Below, in pieces: positions 18,723 through 26,860 of a stretch of 64,000 bases of DNA (its first letter is position 1; the number at the start of each line of letters is the position of its first letter). The position numbers and the translations under genes are program-made. This stretch comes from Methylococcaceae bacterium. GTDB taxonomy: Bacteria; Pseudomonadota; Gammaproteobacteria; Methylococcales; Methylomonadaceae. The notes below the pieces were generated by a model that was given only the letters and a program-made list of their open reading frames with translations, was not told the DNA's origin and ran no database searches. The DNA lies in contig JAUYBL010000007.1 in assembly GCA_030693065.1 (NCBI GenBank), positions 80,710-144,709 on the forward strand, in the 5' to 3' direction.

Positions 18723-19310
18723 GTGTTTCCTCAGCACAATCCAAGTTTAAAAGACACAGTGATCGAACAAATCAATAACACCCTGCCGCAAACCCAATGT
18801 GGTCAATGCGGTTATAACGGCTGCCGCCCTTATGCCGAAGCGATAGCTTCCGGAACCGCCGACATCAATCAATGTCCGCCGGGTGGCGAGGAAGGAATCG
18901 TTGCCTTGGCGCAGTTGCTGAATGTCAGCCCTAAGCCATTAAATCCGGCATTCGGCGAACATAAGCCTAAGAGCGTTGCCTTTATCATCGAAGAAGATTG
19001 CATCGGTTGTACTAAATGCATCGCCGCCTGCCCGGTTGATGCTATTTTAGGCGCGGCAAAATATATGCACACAGTCATTGCCTCAGAATGCACCGGCTGT
19101 GAATTGTGTCTCGCACCGTGTCCGGTTGATTGTATCGTTATGCAACCATTGCTGGAGCCTCTTTCCGCTGCAGAAAAAACGACTCGGGCGCAACTGGCTA
19201 AGCGGCGTTATGAGGCGCGTAATCTTCGCAAGCAACGGGAAGAAGCTGAAAACCTCGAACGTGCGCGGCAAAAAAAGGCGGCATTTCTCAAGTTAAAAGC
19301 CGCAGGTTAA
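18723..19310 (+). CDS. rnfB: RnfB/RsxB-like ferredoxin subunit
   Basis: 195 residues from a GTG start; no strong ribosome site is visible. The N-terminal Fe-S domain CGQCGYNGC plus a later Cys (NQC) is typical of RnfB. It is followed by two 4Fe-4S ferredoxin motifs, [12 protein letters not shown] (near residue 98) and [12 protein letters not shown] (near 128). The C-terminus is charged and helical. RnfB receives electrons in the Rnf/Rsx complex, but no rnfA, C, D, G or E gene is near. The hydrophobic N-terminal anchor of standard RnfB is missing. It is followed by nth after 3 bases, echoing the enterobacterial rsx-nth order. Confidence 0.85.
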   Translation: MFPQHNPSLKDTVIEQINNTLPQTQCGQCGYNGCRPYAEAIASGTADINQCPPGGEEGIVALAQLLNVSPKPLNPAFGEHKPKSVAFIIEEDCIGCTKCIAACPVDAILGAAKYMHTVIASECTGCELCLAPCPVDCIVMQPLLEPLSAAEKTTRAQLAKRRYEARNLRKQREEAENLERARQKKAAFLKLKAAG

Positions 19311-19313
19311 GTA

Positions 19314-19949
19314 ATGAATGCCGAAAAACGCCTGGCAATTTTCGACCGCTTAGCCAACGCAATACCAAATCCTAAAACAGAATTAAATTACAGCACGCCG
19401 TTTGAGTTGTTGATTGCCGTGGTGCTATCGGCACAGGCCACCGACAAAGGGGTCAATAAAGCTACTGATAAATTGTTTCCCGTTGCCAATACACCGCAAG
19501 CCATCCTGGCATTGGGCGAGGCAGGGCTGAAGGAATATATTAAGACGATCGGCTTGTTTAATAGCAAAGCGGCCCACATTATTACCTTGTGCCAACAGCT
19601 GTTAGCTAAGCATCAAGGACAAGTGCCTGCGACTCGGGAGCAGTTGGAGGCCTTAGCTGGGGTGGGTAGAAAAACTGCTAACGTAATACTGAATACTGCT
19701 TTCGGCCACCCTGTTATTGCTGTCGATACGCATATCTTCAGAGTAGCTAATCGTACCGGTTTGGCGCCGGGTAAAACCGTGCTTGACGTGGAACGTAAGC
19801 TGGATAAAGTGGTAAGTGCGAAACACAAAAAAGACGCTCATCACTTACTTATTTTGCATGGTCGCTATACCTGCATAGCCAGAAAACCGCGTTGCTCAGA
19901 GTGCATAATTGCTGAGTTGTGTGAATTCAAGGAAAAACAAGTCCCCTGA
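19314..19949 (+). CDS. nth: Endonuclease III
   Basis: 211 residues. The helix-hairpin-helix LAGVGRKTANVIL carries the catalytic Lys120, and VDTH carries Asp138; numbering matches the E. coli enzyme. The 4Fe-4S ligands are Cys187, Cys194, Cys197 and Cys203 (spacing 6-2-5). It removes oxidised pyrimidines and cleaves abasic sites in base excision repair. It is co-transcribed with the rnfB-like gene. Confidence 0.95.
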   Translation: MNAEKRLAIFDRLANAIPNPKTELNYSTPFELLIAVVLSAQATDKGVNKATDKLFPVANTPQAILALGEAGLKEYIKTIGLFNSKAAHIITLCQQLLAKHQGQVPATREQLEALAGVGRKTANVILNTAFGHPVIAVDTHIFRVANRTGLAPGKTVLDVERKLDKVVSAKHKKDAHHLLILHGRYTCIARKPRCSECIIAELCEFKEKQVP

Positions 19950-20065
19950 AAGCTAAGAGTTTGTTTTTATTAAGATGATTTCATCGATAAGACATCTCTT
20001 TGGTATCATAAGCAATGTGCGATAGCTGGTGTCATTGCATTTATAAAAATAATTGAGGAGTTAAC

Positions 20066-20803
20066 GTGAAAAAAATCAACAAATCACCTTTAGCGGCAGC
20101 AATGGGTGCTGCATTTATCTCAACCCTCGCTGCAAGCCCGGCCAATGCAGAAACCAATCCTTTTGGTTTAAGCGAATTATCTTCCGGTTACATGCAAGTC
20201 GCCGCGGCTGAAATGGCCTGCGGCGCTAACATGGACATGACAAAATCCAAAGCACCGGAAGGTGCTTGTGCAGGCAAGCCAACAAAAGCCGCGGATAAAC
20301 CCACAGCAGCAGCCGCAGCAAAACCTGCCGCCGAAGGCTCATGTGGCGAAGGCATGTGCGGCGCGATGATGCAAGGCGACAAAATGAAACCTGGTATGGA
20401 AGCTTCCTGCGGTGCCATGATGAAAGGTAAAGAAGGCGCTTGCGGAGCTACCGGCAAAGACGAAGCTAAAGCAACCCCAAGTGCAGCATCAGGCCACGAT
20501 GCTCATGCAGCAGAAAGCAAACCTACCGACAAACCAGCGGCTAAAACCACTGAAGGTTCATGCGGCGAAGGCATGTGCGGCGCGATGATGCAAGGCGACA
20601 AAATGAAGTCAGGCATGGAACACAGTTGCGGTGCGATGATGAAAGGTAAAGACGGTGCTTGCGGCGCTTCAGCGGGCACTAAGGACGATGGTCAAACCAA
20701 AATCAGCCCGGCTCAAGCAGCTGGCAAGACGGATGAACATCATGACAAATACGGTTTAGATAAATCATTAATCAAAGTCGTTCCATACGTTCCTAAAAAA
20801 TAA
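20066..20803 (+). CDS. bufA: Bufferin/HvfA-like RiPP precursor with two Cys/Met-rich repeats
   Basis: 245 residues from a GTG start with an AGGAG ribosome site 5 bases away. The signal peptide runs to about residue 28 (ASPANA), then NPFGLSELSSGYMQVA, the leader-type segment of EGKCG-motif precursors. Two 39-residue repeats (90-128 and 163-201) differ at three positions only. Each holds EGSCGEGMCGAMM, SCGAMMKGK and GACGA. There are ten Cys in all (52, 68, 93, 98, 115, 126, 166, 171, 188, 199) and many Met. The tail DKYGLDKSLIKVVPYVPKK has no Cys. MNIO enzymes convert EGxCG cysteines into copper-binding heterocycles in related systems. This precursor is longer than usual and has Ser/Met where Lys is typical. 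Role inferred: exported copper chelation. Confidence 0.85.
   Translation: MKKINKSPLAAAMGAAFISTLAASPANAETNPFGLSELSSGYMQVAAAEMACGANMDMTKSKAPEGACAGKPTKAADKPTAAAAAKPAAEGSCGEGMCGAMMQGDKMKPGMEASCGAMMKGKEGACGATGKDEAKATPSAASGHDAHAAESKPTDKPAAKTTEGSCGEGMCGAMMQGDKMKSGMEHSCGAMMKGKDGACGASAGTKDDGQTKISPAQAAGKTDEHHDKYGLDKSLIKVVPYVPKK
20333..20668 (+). repeat. Two 117-base direct repeats inside the RiPP precursor gene
   Basis: Codons 90-128 (20333-20449) and 163-201 (20552-20668) encode 36 identical residues out of 39, and the DNA is nearly identical too. They are separated by 102 bases of low-complexity coding sequence. This looks like a fairly recent internal duplication of the core region. Confidence 0.85.
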
Positions 20804-20831
20804 ACAGCAGAATCACTGCTTAGTTGTTTAA

Positions 20832-20854
20832 GAGGGCATGATGATCATGCCCTC
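20832..20854 (+). terminator. Hairpin between precursor and maturase genes, probable attenuator
   Basis: GAGGGCATGA/TCATGCCCTC forms a perfect 10-base-pair stem with a 3-base loop, 28 bases after the precursor stop and 28 before the MNIO start. It has no long T run, so partial termination or mRNA stabilisation is likelier than a full stop. This would give more precursor than enzyme, a common design in RiPP operons. Confidence 0.65.
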
Positions 20855-20881
20855 ACTTTCCAATCCAACACAGGTGTTCTT

Positions 20882-21733
20882 ATGGACACAACTCCCTTCC
20901 TAATTGACGGTGCCGGTTTAGGCCTTAGACGTTCTATTTTGGCGCAAGTGGTTGACGCACCGCCGCAAGAAGTCGGTTTTTACGAAGTTGCCCCGGAAAA
21001 CTGGATCACCATCGGCGGCAAATTAGGCAAACGCTTTCGCGCCATGACCGAGCGCTTCGATTTTATTTGTCACGGCTTATCTTTATCACTGGGCAGTACC
21101 GATCCACTGGACGTCAAACTGGTCCGTGATGTCAAAGCCTTTATGGCCGAGCATCAGATCAAGCTGTACAGCGAGCATTTAAGTTACTGCAGCAAGGATG
21201 GACATTTATATGACTTGATGCCGATTCCTTTTACTAGCGACGCAGTCAGCCATGTCGCCGCCCGCATCCGGCAAGTACAGGACATTCTGGAACAAAAAAT
21301 CGCCATCGAAAATGTCTCGTATTACGCGGCCCCAGGCCAGGAAATGGCGGAAATCGACTTTTTTAATGCCGTGGTCGAAGAAGCCGATTGCGATATTCTG
21401 ATCGACATCAACAACATTTACGTTAACAGCGTTAATCACGGCTACGATGCCGAAGCCTTTTTAAAAGCCATTCCCGCACATCGCATCGCTTACGCGCATA
21501 TCGCCGGGCACTATGTGGAAGCTGATGATTTTCTGGTCGATACCCACGGCGCCGCCATTATCGATCCGGTTTGGCGTTTGTTGGGCAAAGCTTATGAGCT
21601 TTACGGCGTGTTTCCGACGTTATTGGAACGGGATTTTAATATTCCCGAAATGGCCGAACTGCTGCGCGAAGTGAACACCATCAAAACTATACAGGCTGAC
21701 TGGGGTAAGCAACATGCCAAGCAATCAGCATGA
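20882..21733 (+). CDS. bufB: DUF692 / MNIO multinuclear iron oxidase, RiPP maturase
   Basis: 283 residues with the TIM-barrel DUF692 pattern. Conserved metal-site segments include CHGLSLSLG, YSEHLSYC, IENVSYY, DINNIYVNSVNHGYD, AHIAGHY, DTHGAAIIDPVW and LLERDFNIP. MNIO enzymes (MbnB, HvfB, BufB, TglH) use two or three irons to oxidise Cys side chains of a precursor peptide. The adjacent Cys-rich precursor and DUF2063 partner, overlapping by 20 bases, identify the system. Cytoplasmic; acts before export. Confidence 0.92.
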   Translation: MDTTPFLIDGAGLGLRRSILAQVVDAPPQEVGFYEVAPENWITIGGKLGKRFRAMTERFDFICHGLSLSLGSTDPLDVKLVRDVKAFMAEHQIKLYSEHLSYCSKDGHLYDLMPIPFTSDAVSHVAARIRQVQDILEQKIAIENVSYYAAPGQEMAEIDFFNAVVEEADCDILIDINNIYVNSVNHGYDAEAFLKAIPAHRIAYAHIAGHYVEADDFLVDTHGAAIIDPVWRLLGKAYELYGVFPTLLERDFNIPEMAELLREVNTIKTIQADWGKQHAKQSA

Positions 21734-22493
21734 AACCGGCATTGACTTTAAAGCCAAGCAGCAAGAGTTTGCCGCTTATATAAGAAATCCCCATAGAAAT
21801 CCTGCACCTGCCGATGTGCCGCCGGAACGCATGGCAATGTACCGGCAGCTGTTTTATAACAACATCGACAGCTTTCTTGCCGCTAACTTCCCTGTACTCA
21901 GAAAACTGCTCAGCAACGAAAAATGGACCGAATTAGCCGAAGATTTTTTTGCCAAACACACCAATCAATCGCCTTATTTTTCAGAAATCCCCGAAGAATT
22001 TTTGGCTTATTTGGAAAACGAACGCCAACACCCGGACGATTTCCCGTTCATGCTGGAATTGGCGCATTACGAATGGGTGGAAATGGCCTTATCGATAGCC
22101 AAAGACGAAGTGACACCGGCCCCAATCCCTGACAACCTGCTGCAGGCAAACATCAAACTGTCGCCGCTAGCCTGGTCACTTGCCTATCAATACCCGGTGC
22201 ATAAAATAGCGCCCGATTTTTTGCCGAAACAACCCCCAGCCCAGCCGACCTTTTTGGTGGTGTATCGCGACCCTGACGATGACGTTAATTTTATTGAAAT
22301 CACCCCGATGACCTACCGCCTGCTGGAAATCATCGAGCAAAACGAGGGTGTACAAACAGCAACAGCCCTACAGCAAATCGCCGAACAGCTGCAACACCCT
22401 AATCCGCAATTAGTCCTCAACGCGGGCTTGCAAATATTGCAAGAATTGGCCGAAAAAACCGTCATCATTCCGAGCAATTCACTGCTTGATTGA
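21714..22493 (+). CDS. bufC: DUF2063 partner protein of the MNIO enzyme (HvfC/BufC)
   Basis: 259 residues. The N-terminal DUF2063 domain (QQEFAAYIRNPHRNP ... MAMYRQLFYNNIDSFLAANFPVLRKL) is followed by a C-terminal beta-rich part (FLVVYRDPDDDVNFIEITPM) with RRE-like character that recruits the precursor leader. The start lies inside the MNIO gene, so the two are translationally coupled. No DoxX-type bufD gene follows; a MITE-like element comes next. Confidence 0.9.
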   Translation: MPSNQHETGIDFKAKQQEFAAYIRNPHRNPAPADVPPERMAMYRQLFYNNIDSFLAANFPVLRKLLSNEKWTELAEDFFAKHTNQSPYFSEIPEEFLAYLENERQHPDDFPFMLELAHYEWVEMALSIAKDEVTPAPIPDNLLQANIKLSPLAWSLAYQYPVHKIAPDFLPKQPPAQPTFLVVYRDPDDDVNFIEITPMTYRLLEIIEQNEGVQTATALQQIAEQLQHPNPQLVLNAGLQILQELAEKTVIIPSNSLLD

Positions 22494-22499
22494 ATGTAA

Positions 22500-22607
22500 T
22501 ACCAATCCCAATAAGTTCACATGCTATCCCTTCTCCAACGTACCCATAGGGCATAAAGGAGAAGGTAAGGATGAGGGTTTCAAAATAAAAACTTATTGGG
22601 ATTGGTA
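22500..22607. mobile_element. MITE-like element with 18-base inverted ends
   Basis: A 108-base segment bounded by TACCAATCCCAATAAGTT (22500-22517) and its exact complement (22590-22607). The inside has no coding capacity. A TA lies next to both ends and could be a target duplication. It sits between the RiPP operon and the ABC transporter genes and may separate their transcription. Confidence 0.65.
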
Positions 22608-22720
22608 TAAGATGCCATCACTGGAAACCAGTCAAATAGCGGCTCATGTAAAATGTTTTACAGCTTCTATGCGCAAACAAACCTTGAGTAAAATCAATCC
22701 ACTACGGACAAAGTAGAACA

Positions 22721-23542
22721 ATGCATCCCAGTTTTTTTAATCAACTCTTGCTCATCAGTCAGTTTGAGCTCAAAAGGGGCTTTGCAACCCGTAAAGGCTT
22801 GTTGTCCATCGTGACCTTTGGCGTCGTTTGGTATTTTATTCTGCTGTATCCACTTCGATTTACCGCTGACGTATTGGTGGAAGACAACGGCTCAAACCAG
22901 CACTTTAGCTTTTTTGACTTTATCGGTTTTGGCTCATTACAGCATTGGCCCATCCCTGAGTTCGGGGTGTTTTGGCATATTGCTTTGATCATCTTCCCAA
23001 TATTGAGCGTTACCCTGGCAGCCGATCAAACGTGTTCGGATCGCGAACGCGGTACCTTGCGATTTATCCTATTGCGCAGCAGTCGCAACCGTCTGTTCTT
23101 TGGTCGGTTTATCGGCGTGATGATCATTCAGACACTATTGATCTGTGCTGCCGCGCTAAGCACCCTGATTCTAGTGCTGACTCGTGATGCTTCACTCTTT
23201 ACTTCAGCATTACCAAATCTACTGGTCATAACGCTAAATTTAATAGTGGCCGTTTTGCCCTTTACAGCCATGATGGCGGCTTTATCCGCTACGGTTAAAT
23301 CTGCACGGCAAGCCACCCTCTGGGCCATTCTGATCTGGACCTTTCTCGCCGGTATCATCAGCGGGGTTGCTTACTATCTGCCTGCGCTTAGTTTTTTTAG
23401 ATTACTTATTCCCGGTGTACAACTGGCTGAGCTGACGCAACTGTCAGGATGGCAAACATTGCAATTAGCGTATATTCCACTCTTGCAAAGCTTTATTTTG
23501 TTAGCCGTGGGGCGCTGGATAATGGCAAGGCAAGCACTATGA
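22721..23542 (+). CDS. ABC-2 type permease, NosY-like
   Basis: 273 residues with about six membrane helices. The segment DQTCSDRERGTLRFILLRSSRNRLFFGRF after the second helix is characteristic of NosY/ABC-2 permeases. It is coupled to the ATPase gene by an ATGA overlap. NosFY transporters supply a sulphur species for copper-centre assembly or serve other export roles. The location downstream of a copper-type RiPP cluster is suggestive only; the substrate is unknown. Confidence 0.75.
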   Translation: MHPSFFNQLLLISQFELKRGFATRKGLLSIVTFGVVWYFILLYPLRFTADVLVEDNGSNQHFSFFDFIGFGSLQHWPIPEFGVFWHIALIIFPILSVTLAADQTCSDRERGTLRFILLRSSRNRLFFGRFIGVMIIQTLLICAAALSTLILVLTRDASLFTSALPNLLVITLNLIVAVLPFTAMMAALSATVKSARQATLWAILIWTFLAGIISGVAYYLPALSFFRLLIPGVQLAELTQLSGWQTLQLAYIPLLQSFILLAVGRWIMARQAL

Positions 23543-24456
23543 GTTCACCAATTATTCAATGTAAACAGCTTAATCACGTTTACTCGGGCAACCTCGCGCT
23601 TAACAATGTCAATTTTGAATTGGCCGCGGGTGAACCGATTGGCTTGGTCGGCCCCAATGGCGCCGGCAAAACCACTTTGCTCGGTATTTTGTCGGGTTTT
23701 TTGCAGCCCACATCTGGCACCGTCAGCTTATTCGATCACCCGCCTGGCGCGAAGCAACTCATCGGCAAAGTCTCTGCACTCCCGCAAGACGCAAGACTTG
23801 ATCCAAGCTTTACTATTACTGAGCAACTGGTTTTTTATGGCCGTTTACAGGGGCTGACTAACCCACAGGCTATTTTGGAAGCGAGCAGAGTTTTAGAGGC
23901 TGTTTCATTAACAGAAATCAGCCATGAAAAACCCGGCACACTGAGTCACGGCATGGCTAAACGAGTGGCGATTGCCCAAGCACTGATCGGTAAACCGGCA
24001 CTGATATTACTGGATGAACCTACTGCGGGGCTTGATCCTATCAATGTCAGAACAGTGCGGACCATCATCGCCGAGCAATCATCAGCAACCACCTTTATTA
24101 TTAGCTCCCACGATTTAGCTGAACTTGATCGTCTGTGTCAGCGAATTTTACTGCTGGAAAAAGGTATATTGCAGTCAGAAATACTTGGCCAAAACGAACA
24201 ACAGGCGGCCACCCGTTTTATTACCTTACAAATGGAAAACGCCCCAGCCGGTGAAGTGATTACTAAATTCAAGACGATAACTGGCGTCCTGCAGGTGACT
24301 AACCCGCAAAAAAATGAATTTATCGTGGAATATAACCCTGCTTTACAAGCCCAAATGGATCTGCAACTGATACAGTGCATCAACATGAGTCACTGGCAAT
24401 ATCGGCAATTGAGCCATGGCAAGAGCTTGGAAGAAAAGCTGTTTTTTAGCGACTAA
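23539..24456 (+). CDS. ABC transporter ATPase, NosF/CcmA-like
   Basis: 305 residues from the ATG at 23539 (MSSPIIQCKQLNHVYSG). Walker A is GPNGAGKTT (near residue 37), signature LSHGMAKR, Walker B LILLDEPTAGLDP, and the H-loop lies in SSHDLAELD. The 80-residue C-terminal extension is typical of ABC-2 drug/copper-type ATPases. It pairs with the permease it overlaps. A longer frame from 23449 lies inside the permease gene and is not used. Confidence 0.88.
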   Translation: MSSPIIQCKQLNHVYSGNLALNNVNFELAAGEPIGLVGPNGAGKTTLLGILSGFLQPTSGTVSLFDHPPGAKQLIGKVSALPQDARLDPSFTITEQLVFYGRLQGLTNPQAILEASRVLEAVSLTEISHEKPGTLSHGMAKRVAIAQALIGKPALILLDEPTAGLDPINVRTVRTIIAEQSSATTFIISSHDLAELDRLCQRILLLEKGILQSEILGQNEQQAATRFITLQMENAPAGEVITKFKTITGVLQVTNPQKNEFIVEYNPALQAQMDLQLIQCINMSHWQYRQLSHGKSLEEKLFFSD

Positions 24457-24902
24457 CGGTATGTTGGCATCCCCCTTCAGTCTCATTATTTAGCTGATGC
24501 TTTTTCTCCCGTTATTCCGCCCCGAGCATCGCAGATTTTGGTGAAATAGGCCCGCAAGGGGAGCGGCAAGGAGGCCGCTCGTTTTCGCAGGGCCAGGGAT
24601 GGCCCTTCGAAAACCCTCACCAAAATCGAGAAGCGCAGGATTAAGGCGGAATCCGGGTCGCCTTTTCTTTGGATACTTTCTTTTCGACTGCATGGATGCA
24701 GGAGGTAGGGCAACGCAGGGAGCAGTTGCCGAGGCGAAGCAAAAGAAAGTAGCTCGCCTGTCGGTGCGAGAACCGACATTAAAATAATCCGTCGCGATAG
24801 CGACACCAGCGACCCTGTAGTACCAACAAAGGTCACTCCGTTGGGTTTGCGTAACATCAATTGTTTAATTCTGACATTATCCACTTGTATCTAAGGCTTC
24901 CT
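24457..24902. repeat. Composite intergenic repeat region
   Basis: 446 bases without a gene. It contains an inverted pair GATTTTGGTGA/TCACCAAAATC (about 24535-24627), a GAGCGGCAAGGAGGCCGCTC palindrome, the GCATGGATGCAGGAGGTAG dispersed repeat (about 24690-24735), and a CAAAAGAAAGTAGCTCGCCTG element. All look like non-coding dispersed genomic repeats; short frames across it are not genes. Confidence 0.6.
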
Positions 24903-25568
24903 ATGTCCAACAAAAGCATCGTGGTTACCGACCCCATCTACGACTATATCCTTTCTGCCTCCCTTCGCGAACCGGAAGTGTTAAAGCTCCTCCGTGAGGA
25001 AACGGCTCATCATGTTTATAGCAATATGCAAATCGCGCCGGAACAAGGGCAGTTTATGGCGCTGCTGGTTGAACTTATCGGGGCCAAGAAAATCCTCGAA
25101 GTCGGCGTATTCACCGGCTACAGTTCAACCAGCCTGGCTTTAGCTCTCCCGTCGGATGGCCACATCACAGCTTGCGACATCAGCGAGGACTTTACAGCTG
25201 TCGCTCGCCGCTACTGGGACCAGGCCGACGTTTCGGACAAGATCGACCTGCGGCTGGGCCCCGCACTTGATACCTTAGATAGCCTTATCGCCGAGGGTCG
25301 TTCCGGCAGTTACGACCTGGCCTTCATCGACGCCGACAAGGCTAATTACGATGGCTATTACGAGCGGACACTGTCTCTTCTGCGCGTCGGCGGCTTACTG
25401 TTGGTGGACAACGTCCTTTGGAACGGCAAGGTAGTCGAGGACTGTGCTTTCGACGATGCCGATACTGCCGCAATCCGCGCCTTAAATGAAAAAATTCACG
25501 CGGACCCTCGCGTCACAATCAGTCTGTTGCCGGTAGCAGATGGACTGACTTTGGCATTAAAGCGATAA
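24903..25568 (+). CDS. SAM-dependent O-methyltransferase, family 3 (CCoAOMT-like)
   Basis: 221 residues from the ATG at 24903. The SAM-binding motif is LEVGVFTGYSSTSLALALP (near residue 65). The divalent-metal site is in FIDADKANYDGYYE with a second Asp-Asn in LLVDNVLWNG, matching cation-dependent catechol/caffeoyl-CoA O-methyltransferases. It probably methylates a catechol-type hydroxyl; the actual substrate is unknown. Slightly higher GC than its neighbours. It stands alone. Confidence 0.88.
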   Translation: MSNKSIVVTDPIYDYILSASLREPEVLKLLREETAHHVYSNMQIAPEQGQFMALLVELIGAKKILEVGVFTGYSSTSLALALPSDGHITACDISEDFTAVARRYWDQADVSDKIDLRLGPALDTLDSLIAEGRSGSYDLAFIDADKANYDGYYERTLSLLRVGGLLLVDNVLWNGKVVEDCAFDDADTAAIRALNEKIHADPRVTISLLPVADGLTLALKR

Positions 25569-25660
25569 GGTGTTTTCCAATATCAGTATGAGCATCAACT
25601 GACTAAGCCTCCATGTTTCAGGGGGCAATCGGTGGCGTTGCAAACACATAAGGAGCCAAG

Positions 25661-26857
25661 ATGACAATTGCTGATCGCTGGCGTACTCGCTGGACCTGGA
25701 ATCGATTGGGTACAGCGCTGTTCAGTCCCAAGCCTGAGGGGCTGGATGCTAAATTAGAACAAGTCAAACCGCACCTGCCGGTACCGGTGTTCTGGTTATT
25801 GGGTAAAACTCAGTCGGGAAAAACCTCGTTGATTCGGGCATTAACCGGTAGCGATACCGCGGAAATTGGTAACGGTTTTCAGCCTTGCACCAAAAGCTCA
25901 CGTTTTTATGATTTTCCCTCGCGCAGTCATCCCATGATCCGCTTTCTCGACACGCGAGGCATTGGCGAAGCGACTTATGACCCCAGTGAAGATTTAGCCT
26001 GGTGTGCCGGGCAAGCGCATCTGTTGCTGGTGGTGCTGCGCGCGCTGGATATGAATCAAGCCGAGGTGGTTGCGGCTGTGCAGGAAATTCATGCACAACA
26101 TCCACACTGGCCAATCGTGGTGGTACAGACTTCGCTTCATGAGGGCTATCCCACAACTGATGCAGAGCACATCCGGCCTTATCCTTATCAACAAGCACCT
26201 TTCCCCGCTGCAGTGCCGCATGCGCTGACTCAGGTATTGTTGCATCAGCGCGATTGGTTTAAATCGCTACCGGTACATTTTGTGCCGGTCGATTTCACCC
26301 AAGCCGAGGACGGCTACCATCCCGTCGATTATGGTCTGGACGCTTTATGGGAAAGCATCGAAACTGTGCTGCCGGCTGGCGTAATCGGGCTATTACGTGG
26401 CTCGGAACAACATAAAGAACTGCTTGATTTTCATGCCCAGCACGCCCATCCGCACATTATCGGATATGCGGTACTGAATGCCGGTGTTGGCGCCATTCCG
26501 TTGCCTGCAGTGGGCTTGCCGCTGGTGCTGGCGGTGCAGGCCAAGCTGTTCCACAGTATTGCCTCGATCTATGGATTGGAGCTGACTCGCAGGCTTTATG
26601 CCGAATTCACCACGCTGCTTGGGGCCGGCATCACTGCAGGACTGCTGGGGCGTGAGCTACTCAAGCTGATACCGGTTTACGGATGGGCGGTGGCAGGCGT
26701 TTATTCCGGCGCGATGACTTATGCGCTGGGTAAAGCTTTTTGCGTCTATCTATATGGCGTCAAACGAGGCGCTTTGCCTGATCATGCGACCTTACAAAAG
26801 GTGTATGACGAGGCATTTGTCCATGCCCGGCAACTGCTTAAATCCAGGAAAGACTGA
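25661..26857 (+). CDS. Membrane-associated GTPase with DUF697-like C-terminus
   Basis: 398 residues. The G1 loop GKTQSGKTS lies near residue 50, a G2-like Thr/Ser stretch in CTKSSR, and G3 DTRG near 90. A standard NKxD is absent; VVQTSLHEG occupies that place. The C-terminal half has hydrophobic stretches (GVGAIPLPAVGLPLVLAVQA; AGITAGLLGRELL) as in DUF697/YcjF proteins. It is followed after 3 bases by a second GTPase, so the pair probably works together at the inner membrane. Role unknown. Confidence 0.75.
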   Translation: MTIADRWRTRWTWNRLGTALFSPKPEGLDAKLEQVKPHLPVPVFWLLGKTQSGKTSLIRALTGSDTAEIGNGFQPCTKSSRFYDFPSRSHPMIRFLDTRGIGEATYDPSEDLAWCAGQAHLLLVVLRALDMNQAEVVAAVQEIHAQHPHWPIVVVQTSLHEGYPTTDAEHIRPYPYQQAPFPAAVPHALTQVLLHQRDWFKSLPVHFVPVDFTQAEDGYHPVDYGLDALWESIETVLPAGVIGLLRGSEQHKELLDFHAQHAHPHIIGYAVLNAGVGAIPLPAVGLPLVLAVQAKLFHSIASIYGLELTRRLYAEFTTLLGAGITAGLLGRELLKLIPVYGWAVAGVYSGAMTYALGKAFCVYLYGVKRGALPDHATLQKVYDEAFVHARQLLKSRKD

Positions 26858-26860
26858 GTC

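Noticed and set aside
24457-24902. Short frames over the repeat region
   Set aside because: They run through dispersed repeats and have no ribosome sites.
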